Shown: positions 1 to 7,229, numbered from the stretch's first letter. The stretch is 8,797 nt of DNA from Holophagaceae bacterium UBA1801 (GCA_002319925.1 DCFP01000120.1:15612-24408), one strand, 5' to 3'. The notes: generated by a model not told the origin, from the letters alone. Numbers and translations are program-made.

Positions 1-687
1 GTCGGAACCGGAGATGGAGAAGAACTGGACTTTGGCCTCGCCCGCGATGGCCCGCGCCAACAGAGTCTTGCCCGTTCCGGGAGGGCCCATGAGCAGCAGT
101 CCCTTGGGGATCTTGCCGCCCAGCTTGACGAACTTCGCGGGATCCTTCAGGAAGTCCACCACTTCTGCCAGTTCTTCCTTGGCCTCGTCGCAGCCGGCCA
201 CATCGGCGAAGGTCACGCGTTTGGCATTGGCCGAGAGCCCGCGGGCGCGGGCCTTGCCGAAGGAAAGGGCCTTGTTGCCGCCCATCTGGGCCTGGCGCAT
301 GAAGACGAACCAGAGCACGACAAAGACCATCAGCGGACCCCAGAAGATCAGGATCGTGAGGAAGTTGTTCTCGCTGGGCTTCGCGGCCTTGAACTCATCC
401 AGCTTGCCCTCGGTCTTCATGTCCAGGATCAACTGGCCGAGGTTCTGCATGGACGGAGCGATGGTCTTGAACTTGTCGTAGTTCTCGCCTTTGATGGATT
501 GGGAGTTCTTGTAGGTTCCTTCGATATCCGTTCCCGTGAGCGTGATGCTGCGGTATTTGCCTTCGAGGCCTTCGGAATAGAACGTCGAGAATGGAATCTC
601 AAGGGTGTGATTGCTTTGGGGCAGCCAGTTCAGCGCGATCAGCACGAGGGCGATGATCCCGATCCAAACCAGCGCACTTTTCATCAT
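1..687 (-). CDS. ftsH: ATP-dependent zinc metalloprotease FtsH, N-terminal part (cut by window edge)
   Basis: This is the membrane-anchored AAA+ protease that extracts and degrades damaged membrane proteins and short-lived cytoplasmic regulators. Reading the minus strand from the ATG at 687 gives 229 codons in frame to the window edge. Residues 4-22 form a first membrane segment, about 25-105 the small periplasmic domain, and 109-130 the second membrane segment. The AAA+ domain then begins: VTFADVAGCDEAKEEL at 158-173, and Walker A GPPGTGKT at 201-208. The sequence stops at FFSISGSD (222-229), so Walker B, the SRH region and the HEXXH zinc site lie outside. A second ATG follows at once (MMK). 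An AGGAGG at 701-706, inside the end of tilS, lies 13 nt upstream of the first ATG. The tilS stop is 5 nt upstream, so the two genes are surely co-transcribed; tilS next to ftsH is a common bacterial arrangement. Identification is secure. Confidence 0.96.
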   Translation of the reverse strand, partial: MMKSALVWIGIIALVLIALNWLPQSNHTLEIPFSTFYSEGLEGKYRSITLTGTDIEGTYKNSQSIKGENYDKFKTIAPSMQNLGQLILDMKTEGKLDEFKAAKPSENNFLTILIFWGPLMVFVVLWFVFMRQAQMGGNKALSFGKARARGLSANAKRVTFADVAGCDEAKEELAEVVDFLKDPAKFVKLGGKIPKGLLLMGPPGTGKTLLARAIAGEAKVQFFSISGSD

Positions 688-692
688 TGAGT

Positions 693-1718
693 TCAAGTTG
701 CCTCCTGAGGGATTTCCCCCCCATCCAGTCTACCCGCACTGGGTAGGGTCTCTTGCCAGATTGGATGCAGTGCCCAGCCGGAAGGTTCGGAATCGAGTTT
801 CCAGCCGCCCCAGGTCTTGGTTTTCCTGGACCGGCCTCGGAGGTGCGGAATGGCCCAGGCCGCGAGCCCACGCAGCTGGTCGGCTTCCCGGGGCCACCCC
901 AGTTCCCGGAAGGCCGCCTCCAGCACCCATCGTAATTCGGCATCCGAAAAGGAACCATGAAGGCAAATTTTATCCGGTGCGGCATTCCAGCGATTTCCTC
1001 GCCAGGAATGGACGAGGTCATCGCGGAAAGTTCGCAATTCCTCAACTTGGATGTGGGTTTCCCAGAGATGGGCATCCAGCGACGGAGATTCTTCCCTCAT
1101 CACTTGGAGCAGCTTCCGCCAACGGTTCCGGGCCGTGAAGCCTTGGAGATTGGTCTCGTCCTCTCGCCAGGGCAGACCGAGCGTGTGGAGATAGGTCCTG
1201 AGTTCCTCGCGCCGAGCCTGGATCAGGGGCGACCAGCGAAGGCCTTGTCGCGCGGGCAGCGGCGTCAGGGAACCGGTGCCCCCGCCCCTGGAGAGTCGGA
1301 GCCAGACCGTTTCCGTATGATCGTCCAAGGTGTGCCCGGTGGCGACAGCTGTGGCCCCGCAGGATTCAGCCTCCGCCTTCAGCCAGGCCCAGCGGAGCTC
1401 CCGGGCGGCGGTCTCCAAACCCAGCCCGGTCGACTTCGCGTGACCGGAGACGTCAAGATCCGCCTCCACCAGGTCAAGATCCAGCTTGCGGCACAGTTCC
1501 CGGACGAATGCGGCATCCTCGCTGGCGCTGTCCCTCAATCCATGATCCGCGTGGGCAACCAGCAGCTCCAGTCCAAGGCTCTTCCTCACCGCCCAGAGGA
1601 ACACGAGCAAGGCCGTGGAATCACCACCTCCCGAACAGGCGATCAGCGTGCGAACGTTTTCCACACCGTCCTTGCGGGCGTGGATATGGGCCAGCCATGT
1701 GGATTCGAATCGATTCAT
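693..1718 (-). CDS. tilS: tRNA(Ile)-lysidine synthetase TilS
   Basis: TilS uses ATP and lysine to convert the wobble cytidine (C34) of the CAU-anticodon tRNA-Ile to lysidine, so that the tRNA reads AUA as isoleucine. It is an essential cytoplasmic enzyme of the N-type ATP pyrophosphatase family. Visible motifs are the PP-loop SGGGDS at residues 29-34, HADHGLR at 56-62, ETAARELRW at 102-110, GHTLDDHTET at 128-137, and a D-x-T-N...RNRWR stretch at 187-201. All of these are typical of TilS. At 341 residues it is nearer the short type (about 310-320) than the E. coli protein (432), and it carries a tail of about 120 residues after the catalytic domain. The ATG at 1718 gives a normal distance to the PP-loop, although no clear Shine-Dalgarno precedes it; a GC-rich hairpin sits there instead (see 1722-1749). 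It lies 57 nt downstream of bshB1 and 5 nt upstream of ftsH. Confidence 0.95.
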   Translation of the reverse strand: MNRFESTWLAHIHARKDGVENVRTLIACSGGGDSTALLVFLWAVRKSLGLELLVAHADHGLRDSASEDAAFVRELCRKLDLDLVEADLDVSGHAKSTGLGLETAARELRWAWLKAEAESCGATAVATGHTLDDHTETVWLRLSRGGGTGSLTPLPARQGLRWSPLIQARREELRTYLHTLGLPWREDETNLQGFTARNRWRKLLQVMREESPSLDAHLWETHIQVEELRTFRDDLVHSWRGNRWNAAPDKICLHGSFSDAELRWVLEAAFRELGWPREADQLRGLAAWAIPHLRGRSRKTKTWGGWKLDSEPSGWALHPIWQETLPSAGRLDGGEIPQEAT

Positions 1719-1721
1719 GCG

Positions 1722-1749
1722 ACGGCTGCGCAGGTGAGATAGCAGCCGT
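1722..1749 (-). promoter_or_regulatory. Possible RNA hairpin in the tilS leader
   Basis: The arms acggctgc (1722-1729) and gcagccgt (1742-1749) are perfectly complementary over 8 bp around a 12-nt loop. On the minus-strand transcript the stem ends 3 nt before the tilS ATG. There is no U tract, so it does not look like a terminator. It could dampen initiation of tilS within the operon mRNA, since no Shine-Dalgarno is visible here. An 8-bp stem could arise by chance in GC-rich DNA, so confidence is low. Confidence 0.3.
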
Positions 1750-1776
1750 TACAGCATAACCAGGAAGCAGGCGCAG

Positions 1777-2499
1777 TCATTCCCGGTGGGCGAGCCTTTC
1801 GAGGAGGCGCAGCAGGGGTGGGGCGACGGGTTTTTCGCACCAGAGCCCTTCCGCAAAGTCCGCCTGGATCAAGGATCCCCAATGCATGGCGCGTCCCTCG
1901 ATGCCGCGCCGGAAGCTGGGATGGGCGATGCGCGTGGGCGGCTGGCTGGGGTCTTCGGTGAACTGGCTGCCGAAGGCGTCGAAGGCCTTCATGCGGCGGG
2001 ACCAGACTTCGGAGACATCGACCACCAGATCAGGTGGCGTGGGAGGATTCACGCCACCTACCCAGGCCACGGCTTCAGGCCGCCAGGGCGTTCCAGCGCA
2101 GGGATAGTTCTTCAAGCCGGAATAATAGGCCGCCTCTTTGCCCAGCCGGAAGACCCGCCGGTGATCCGGATGATGGTCATCCGGGTGGGGCAGCACCAGC
2201 ACCGAAGGCCGCAAGGTCCGGAGTTCAGCGATGATCCGGTCCCGCTCCAGCTGGGTCTCGCCAAATCGTGCATCGGGGAGGTCGAGGATGATCCGTGCGA
2301 CGCCGAGGATCCGGGCAGCTTCCATGGCCTCGCTCCGGCGGATTTCTGGAGTTCCTCGAGTGCCCAGGTCGCCTGAGGTCAGATCCAGGATCGCGGCCTT
2401 CATTCCCTTTGTGGAAGCCAGGGCCAGGAGGCCGCCGACGTGCACCTCCGCATCATCGGGATGGGCGCCGATCACGAGCAAGTCCAAGGCCGAACTCAC
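1777..2499 (-). CDS. bshB1: Bacillithiol biosynthesis deacetylase BshB1 (PIG-L/LmbE family)
   Basis: BshB1 is a zinc deacetylase that removes the acetyl group from GlcNAc-malate to give GlcN-malate, the second step of bacillithiol synthesis. The 240-residue protein has the usual length. It shows the N-terminal AHPDDAE motif (residues 12-18), the BshB1-type segment LTSGDLGTRGTPEIR (40-54), and PHPDDHHPDH (104-113). The expected zinc ligands are H13, D16 and H113, and the general base is in the AHPDD motif. The GTG start at 2499 overlaps the bshC stop by 4 nt (GTGA), and a GGAGG lies 4 nt upstream at 2504-2508, which supports translational coupling. The product is the substrate of BshC, encoded immediately upstream. 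A related family member acting on another GlcNAc conjugate (such as MshB) is possible in principle, but the TRGT segment and the bshC neighbour argue for BshB1. The glycosyltransferase BshA is not in this window. Confidence 0.92.
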   Translation of the reverse strand: MSSALDLLVIGAHPDDAEVHVGGLLALASTKGMKAAILDLTSGDLGTRGTPEIRRSEAMEAARILGVARIILDLPDARFGETQLERDRIIAELRTLRPSVLVLPHPDDHHPDHRRVFRLGKEAAYYSGLKNYPCAGTPWRPEAVAWVGGVNPPTPPDLVVDVSEVWSRRMKAFDAFGSQFTEDPSQPPTRIAHPSFRRGIEGRAMHWGSLIQADFAEGLWCEKPVAPPLLRLLERLAHRE

Positions 2500-3674
2500 G
2501 ATTCCTCCACTAGAACGATGTCTCCGGGGAAGTTCAGGGCATCCATTATGCGATCCAGCAGGGCTTCATCCCTCAGCCATAGGATGCCGGCCAGGACCCG
2601 TTCCTGCGGCTTTCCCAAAGGGAACAGGCGTTGGCGCAAAAGCTCGGGATCTATGCCCAGTAGTTCCTCGGATCGTTTGCGGTGCAGCCGGCGATCCAGC
2701 TTCTGTAGTTTGCGCCGGGTCCAGGAAAGGGTCTGGAGATAGCGCTGGGCGAGCTCCGGACCCCACTCGGGATTGGGCCGGAGCAGGTCCATCGTGTGCG
2801 TGGGTAGATCATCGTGGTGCGTTCCCGAAAGGGTTTCCCAGAAACCATGCCGGATCGCATTCAATTGCGCCGGAACCAGTGGAATGCCTTTGGGGACCAC
2901 GTACACCGAGGGACGCGGCAGGATGACGGGAGGTGCAAGGCCGACTACCTCCCAAAGGGGTTCCGTTAGCCGCCAGTAGGCGCGTTCAGAGGGACCCAGA
3001 ACCACATGCGTGACGGGAAGCATCAGGGATTGCATCAAGGGCCGCAGCGCCGCCCCCGGACTCAGCCAATGGTCCGGCGGGCAGGCTTCTCCTTCCTCGA
3101 GGCGTTTACGCATTCCGGATTTCGGATCCAGGCTGAACCACGCGGACTGCTGATGGGGATCCAGCACCAGGGTTTCCCCTTCGGCTTCCAGCTGGTCCGC
3201 CTGCGCCAGGAGCAGGTTCTGCAAGGGGAGTGAACGCCAGCGCTCCAGTTGTGCCTGGATGGGATCCCGGTGCTCCCGGGTGGTGGGAGAAAAAGAGAAG
3301 AGGCCTCTGGCCCATAGCGGCGCGCCCAGGGACAGCACATGACCCCTGAGGGTGGGCTCGATGGGCTCCGGCAGCTCTCCCCACAAAATCTCACCTTCCC
3401 ACTGCTGGGCCTCATCCCACGGAAGCCAGCCCGTGGCTGTGCCTTCCCGGGCCTTGAACCGGAACTGGTGGCGGAGGATCCGTTCGCCATCGTATCCCAT
3501 GGTCCGGGCGACCTCGATCTGGTCGTGGTCTTCATCCGCGAGCCAATAGACGGCATCACCACGCAGGCGCTGAGCGGAGACCAGCGCAAAGAGAGCCTTC
3601 ACAACGGATAGGGCAGGTGTCCAGCCTGCACCGATCTGCTGGCCCGTGACGATCAGTGGGCGTTGCGTTTCCAT
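2496..3674 (-). CDS. bshC: Bacillithiol biosynthesis cysteine-adding enzyme BshC, compact form
   Basis: BshC is proposed to join cysteine to GlcN-malate, the last step in making bacillithiol, a low-molecular-weight thiol that buffers redox stress and takes part in detoxification. Family signatures, numbered from the ATG at 3674 (392 residues), are VTGQQ at 9-13, WLADEDHDQIEV at 44-55 (family form WLAxEDHDxxEV), SPGAALRPL at 205-213, GPSERAYW at 227-234, and near the C-terminus a LFPLGKPQERV segment. The protein is short: typical BshC has roughly 530-540 residues, with about 80-90 before VTGQQ, whereas here only 8 residues precede it. There is no room for the missing part, because the divergent kinase starts about 120 bp away. 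The frame stays open upstream to a TTG at 3761, but those residues (HKEREERR...) do not resemble the family N-terminus, so the ATG is preferred; no strong Shine-Dalgarno marks it. It is first in the bshC-bshB1-tilS-ftsH run. Confidence 0.88.
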   Translation of the reverse strand: METQRPLIVTGQQIGAGWTPALSVVKALFALVSAQRLRGDAVYWLADEDHDQIEVARTMGYDGERILRHQFRFKAREGTATGWLPWDEAQQWEGEILWGELPEPIEPTLRGHVLSLGAPLWARGLFSFSPTTREHRDPIQAQLERWRSLPLQNLLLAQADQLEAEGETLVLDPHQQSAWFSLDPKSGMRKRLEEGEACPPDHWLSPGAALRPLMQSLMLPVTHVVLGPSERAYWRLTEPLWEVVGLAPPVILPRPSVYVVPKGIPLVPAQLNAIRHGFWETLSGTHHDDLPTHTMDLLRPNPEWGPELAQRYLQTLSWTRRKLQKLDRRLHRKRSEELLGIDPELLRQRLFPLGKPQERVLAGILWLRDEALLDRIMDALNFPGDIVLVEES

Positions 3675-3794
3675 GGGCGAAAGCCTATCAGGATGCAGGA
3701 AAGACAGGTATATTGGTCTTCTCTCTTCTCTCTCCTTGTGAAACCAGCATCTTCCTTGCAAAATTCAAGGAACAACAAGCATGGTGGAGGACCA
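3675..3794. promoter_or_regulatory. Divergent intergenic control region between bshC and the kinase gene
   Basis: These 120 bp must hold the promoters of both the leftward bsh-tilS-ftsH run and the rightward kinase run. I cannot find a convincing sigma-70 pair. The best rightward candidate is TTGTGA (3736-3741), 17 nt, then CAAAAT (3759-3764), matching the consensus at 4 of 6 in each box. The region contains a 21-nt run of pyrimidines (3717-3737) and an inverted repeat listed separately. It is more AT-rich than the flanking genes, as expected of a promoter region. Confidence 0.5.
3752..3772. promoter_or_regulatory. Perfect 7+7 inverted repeat, candidate operator or SD-masking hairpin
   Basis: TTCCTTG (3752-3758) and CAAGGAA (3766-3772) are exact reverse complements around a 7-nt AT-rich spacer, making a 21-bp dyad centred on 3762. 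As DNA it has the size of an operator between two divergent genes. As rightward RNA the right arm contains AAGGA, the Shine-Dalgarno-like sequence 9 nt before the ATG at 3781, so the hairpin would mask it. A 7-bp dyad in about 120 bp is not beyond chance, so this is a candidate only. Confidence 0.35.
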
Positions 3795-3825
3795 GTGGAG
3801 GGGCAGGACGAGGCTCGCATCATAG
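3781..3825 (+). other. Possible 14-codon leader ORF upstream of the kinase
   Basis: An ATG at 3781 follows AAGGA (3767-3771) at an ideal 9-nt spacing and opens a 14-codon ORF ending with TAG at 3823-3825. This frame is +1 relative to the kinase. The stop lies 2 nt before an in-frame kinase ATG (3828), a geometry that could allow translational coupling. The peptide (MVEDQWRGRTRLAS) resembles nothing I know. It may equally be a chance ORF overlapping the true kinase start. Confidence 0.2.
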
Positions 3826-6800
3826 GTATGGCGATGGTGCGCGGTCTGGTGAGCACGGATGCGCTTAAAACTGCAGCTTCCGCCGCTCCGGAAGATCTGT
3901 TGGCCGCCTTGATGGCCCGCGGTGTTATCGATGAGATCGACGTGGAGGTGCTGGAGTCGATACTCGAAGGCCAGAACGGCGCGCCCCAGCGCCAGGCCAG
4001 TTTTAATGAGACAACCGACCCATTGCTCGATTCGAATTCCGGATCCGATTTCGACAAGGTATGGCAGGAACTGCCCGAAACCGCCGCCAGCTCTAATGCG
4101 GAAGGAAAGCGGGTCCGGGAGTCGTTCACGGTGTCTCGCTGGAAGGGCTACCAGGATCTTCAGTTCGTGGCGGAAGGTGGGCTCGGCCGCATCTTCAAGG
4201 CCTTCGATCCACGTCTGAAGAGGGCCGTCGCCCTGAAATTCCTCCGGATGGATGATCCTGAACTCCAGAAACGGTTCGTCCTGGAGGCTCAGCATCAGGC
4301 CAAGGTGGAGCACCCCAACATCTGCAAGGTGTTCGATGTCGGCGAATGGAAGGGACAGGCCTACATCGCCATGCAGTTCATTCACGGCGAGACGCTGGAA
4401 TCCGCGGCCCTTCACATGGATCTCGATGAGAAGGTGGAAACCGTCGAGATCGTGGCAGAGGCCCTGCACGCGGCCCATCGCCAGGGGCTGACCCATCGCG
4501 ACGTCAAGCCAGCCAACATCATGGTCGAGCGGCTTGAGGACATGAAGCCGAAACCCTATGTGCTCGATTTTGGCTTGGCTCGCGATCTCGAATCCTCGGG
4601 CCTCACGATCCAGGGCATGGTGATCGGGACTGTGCACTACATGGCGCCTGAGCAGGCCATGGGTCAGTTCGACCGGATCAATCGGCGGACGGATGTGTAC
4701 GGCCTCGGCGCGACCCTCTACAAAGTGCTCACAGGGCGGATGGTTTTCCAGGGAACGGACGGGCTCGATTCCGCGCGGCGGACCATCGAGGAGGAACCCG
4801 AACCCCCCCGCAAATGGATTCCGGAATTGCCCAAGGATCTGGAAACCATCGTCATGAAATGCCTGGAGAAGGATCCGGATCGGCGCTACGAGTCGGCTCT
4901 GGCTCTTGCTGAGGATCTGCGCCGATTCAGGGAGGGCGAGCCCATCCAGGCCCGCCCTGCCTCGTGGTCCTATCGTGCCGGGAAGTACACGAAAAAACAT
5001 CGGGCGCTGGTGGCCTTCTCCGCGACAGCCTTGGTCTGGATTCTTGCTCTGGCCTGCTGGGGCATCTCCCTTAGTTTCCGGGCCCGCAAAGTGGCCGCCC
5101 TCGCCACGACGTTCTCGGCGGAGGCAGAAAACATGGCCACTTCACTGCGGATGGCCTATCTGCTTCCCCGCCACGATATCCGGCCAGACCAGGCCAATAT
5201 CCGGAACCGAATGACCAGTGTCCGTCAGATCATCCAACAAGAAGGGACGATCGCGGAAGGATCAGGCGCCTATGCGCTCGGCCAGGGCCATCTGGCGCTG
5301 CAGGAATACGCCCAGGCCCGGAAGGATCTCGAAACCGCCTGGGCTAAGGGCTATCAGAACCCGCAGGTGGCTTTGGCGCTGGGGCAGACCCTGGGGGAAC
5401 TCTACCGGCAGGGGTGGGAGCAGTTGACGCAAATCAGTGATCTTGTGCAGCGGGAATCGCAGAAAAAAGAATTGCAGCGTGAATTCCGCGATCCGGCTTT
5501 GTTCTATTTGAAGGCTGGCGAAACTGAACGTCCGGAGCGGCGCTCCTACATGGAAGGGTTGCTGGCCTACTACAGCGAGCAGTACCCAGCCGCCATCGAC
5601 AAGGCGAAAGAAGCCTTCGGGAAGGATCCAACGTTCTACGAAGCGAAAATGCTGGAAGGTAACGCGCTCGTCGCGATGGCGCTTGCGGAACAGGACAATG
5701 ACCCGAATTCCAGCCGGAGACACCTGCAGGATGCAGGCGCTCCCTATGCCATCGCCTTGAACATGGCGCGCAGCGATCCGGCGCTGATCGCCGCGGAAGG
5801 GAGACGCCAGAGCGAGATCCTGCGTGCGGCCATTTACTACACCGCCAATGACGAAATCAACTACGAGAAGGTGCAAGCCACTCTTGATCAGGTGTTCACC
5901 GTGGACCCGTCCAATGCCTCGGTCTACATCACGAAGGCCCTGCTTTCCGAGCAATACGCCTGTTTCCTCGGAGATCACGGCAACGATCCATTTCCGACCT
6001 TGGATCAGGCGATTCAGTGGTGCGAGAAGGCCGGCCGGTTGAGCCAAGACAGGCTTTCCACGGTTTCGAAACTTGGGCTCCTCTATCGGATGAAGTCGCA
6101 ATTCCTTTTCGATCGTGGTCTTGATTCCTCAGAAGCCTATGCAAAGGCCATGCAATCCCTCGATGAGGCCTTGCGCCTCAGGCCAGGTGACTCCTGGCTT
6201 CATTCTGAATTCGCGTTGCTGTATTCACAGCGGGCCGATCTCGCTTTGCAGCGGGGAGAGGATCCTCGGGAATTCCTGGATCATGGACTGGTCCATGCAA
6301 GGGAATCGCTTCGGTTGGCTGACAGCGTGCTCACGATCATGAGCTGCGCCAATCTCCATTTCATTCTTGGAGACTGGCTCCAGGACCATGGGGAGGATCC
6401 CGAACCCTCCTATCAGCAGGCGCTCTCCTACTACCAGATGATGATCAGCAAGGCACCGGATGATTCAAACGGCTATACGGGTGTGGAGGCCTTGGCTGAA
6501 TCGTACGCAGCATACCTGCATCGAATCGGAAAGCCTGCCGATCAACTCATCGAACAAGGCATAATCGCAGCGAACAAGGCCGTGGAGTTGCAGCCGAACT
6601 ATTTGAATTTGCTGAATCAAATGGGTATTTTTCGAACCCAAACACAAATTCTCATAGACAGAGGAGAGGACCCTTCCGTCTGCATTCAGTTGACAAAGCA
6701 GGCGCAACAGCGCTGTCTGCTGAGAAATTCGAAGGGAGATTTCTATATTCATTTCGATGTAGCCCGATTGGAAATGCTCATAGGCCAAGCGGAGATGGCA

Positions 6801-7202
6801 AAGCACCGTTCCCCTGAACCCGCATGGTCGGAGGCCAAAGCCTCCTTGATCCATGCGATGAAGATGAACTCGAGCGCCCCTGAACCGCCCCTGTATTTGG
6901 CACGGCTCGCATGGATGGAAGCCCCCCTGCAGAGCAATCCCGTGCCAGCGATCACCCTGGGGCTCGATGCGATAGTGAGGGGATTCAAGGTTAAACCGAG
7001 GCAACCCGAGCTCATGGCGCTACGCGGTTGTCTTTACATGGTCCAGGCAGAGACCCTGGCTGATCCTCGAAAACGGATCCAGCGACTCGAGGGAGCCAAG
7101 CTCGATCTGGAAACGGCGCTCTCGCAGAACAAATTTCTTTCCAGGGAATTCGCGCCAGAACTGGAGAAGATCAAGGCACAATTGGCTTCCGGCAATGGAT
7201 AG
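3795..7202 (+). CDS. Membrane-anchored Hanks-type Ser/Thr protein kinase with long TPR-like C-terminal domain
   Basis: This protein kinase is predicted to phosphorylate Ser/Thr on unknown partners. With the GTG start at 3795 (GGAGG at 3786-3790) it has 1135 residues. A short helical region (about 5-60; GMAMVRGLVSTDAL) precedes the kinase domain at about 119-386. Visible motifs are the Gly-rich loop AEGGLG (126-131; the usual first Gly is Ala), VALK with K148, the helix-C Glu (about E164), HRDVKPAN with D236 and N241, DFG at 258-260, APE at 284-286, and CLEKDPDRRY near the end. All catalytic residues are present and it is of RD type. One hydrophobic segment (about 403-427) follows basic residues, so the remaining 700 residues probably lie outside the cytoplasmic membrane as a sensor or docking domain. 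Residues 491-537 resemble the TPR-like segment of related kinases, and a series of units of about 46 residues follows. ATG 3828 is the alternative start, but GTG 3795 keeps the whole first helix. The ABM gene follows after 27 nt. Confidence 0.93.
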   Translation: MEGQDEARIIGMAMVRGLVSTDALKTAASAAPEDLLAALMARGVIDEIDVEVLESILEGQNGAPQRQASFNETTDPLLDSNSGSDFDKVWQELPETAASSNAEGKRVRESFTVSRWKGYQDLQFVAEGGLGRIFKAFDPRLKRAVALKFLRMDDPELQKRFVLEAQHQAKVEHPNICKVFDVGEWKGQAYIAMQFIHGETLESAALHMDLDEKVETVEIVAEALHAAHRQGLTHRDVKPANIMVERLEDMKPKPYVLDFGLARDLESSGLTIQGMVIGTVHYMAPEQAMGQFDRINRRTDVYGLGATLYKVLTGRMVFQGTDGLDSARRTIEEEPEPPRKWIPELPKDLETIVMKCLEKDPDRRYESALALAEDLRRFREGEPIQARPASWSYRAGKYTKKHRALVAFSATALVWILALACWGISLSFRARKVAALATTFSAEAENMATSLRMAYLLPRHDIRPDQANIRNRMTSVRQIIQQEGTIAEGSGAYALGQGHLALQEYAQARKDLETAWAKGYQNPQVALALGQTLGELYRQGWEQLTQISDLVQRESQKKELQREFRDPALFYLKAGETERPERRSYMEGLLAYYSEQYPAAIDKAKEAFGKDPTFYEAKMLEGNALVAMALAEQDNDPNSSRRHLQDAGAPYAIALNMARSDPALIAAEGRRQSEILRAAIYYTANDEINYEKVQATLDQVFTVDPSNASVYITKALLSEQYACFLGDHGNDPFPTLDQAIQWCEKAGRLSQDRLSTVSKLGLLYRMKSQFLFDRGLDSSEAYAKAMQSLDEALRLRPGDSWLHSEFALLYSQRADLALQRGEDPREFLDHGLVHARESLRLADSVLTIMSCANLHFILGDWLQDHGEDPEPSYQQALSYYQMMISKAPDDSNGYTGVEALAESYAAYLHRIGKPADQLIEQGIIAANKAVELQPNYLNLLNQMGIFRTQTQILIDRGEDPSVCIQLTKQAQQRCLLRNSKGDFYIHFDVARLEMLIGQAEMAKHRSPEPAWSEAKASLIHAMKMNSSAPEPPLYLARLAWMEAPLQSNPVPAITLGLDAIVRGFKVKPRQPELMALRGCLYMVQAETLADPRKRIQRLEGAKLDLETALSQNKFLSREFAPELEKIKAQLASGNG
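5625..6887 (+). repeat. Array of ~46-residue TPR-like units within the kinase C-terminal domain
   Basis: This protein-level repeat lies inside the kinase gene; it is not a DNA repeat. A turn of the form (R/H)-G-x-D-P recurs with its Gly at residues 729 (HGNDP), 775 (RGLDS), 821 (RGEDP), 866 (HGEDP), 912 (IGKPA, degenerate) and 957 (RGEDP). The spacings are 46, 46, 45, 46 and 45. Weaker copies fit at about 634 (DNDP), 684 (ANDE) and 1004 (SPEP). Each unit reads as a helix with an Ala/Leu/Tyr pattern, then the G-x-D-P turn, then a second helix ending in A-L-x-L-x-P or similar, which is TPR-like. The period exceeds the 34 residues of a classical TPR. The units are strongly diverged apart from the turn, so the array is old. 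Confidence 0.75.
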
Positions 7203-7229
7203 GTTTCCAATCTTCAGGATGGAGGGTCC

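Noticed and set aside
957..1742. A 261-codon plus-strand open frame opposite tilS
   Set aside because: It is antisense to a well-supported tilS; the Pro/Gly/Arg-rich translation shows no domain.
2231..2926. A 231-codon plus-strand frame across the bshB1/bshC junction
   Set aside because: It is antisense to two genes with clear family motifs; composition is typical of a shadow frame.
3717..3737. A 21-nt pure pyrimidine run, possibly triplex-forming
   Set aside because: It is not a clean mirror repeat and is short; on its own it supports no function beyond being part of the promoter region.
3675..3761. N-terminal extension of BshC back to TTG 3761
   Set aside because: The added residues are charged and unlike the family N-terminus, and the ATG at 3674 sits just before the conserved VTGQQ.
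3663..3794. N-terminal extension of the kinase back to TTG 3663
   Set aside because: It would overlap the bshC start, has no SD at the TTG, and its residues look like translated intergenic DNA.
3765..5000. A 411-codon open frame on the minus strand opposite the kinase gene
   Set aside because: It is antisense to a clear kinase domain, has no recognisable motif, and such long antisense frames are common in GC-rich genes.
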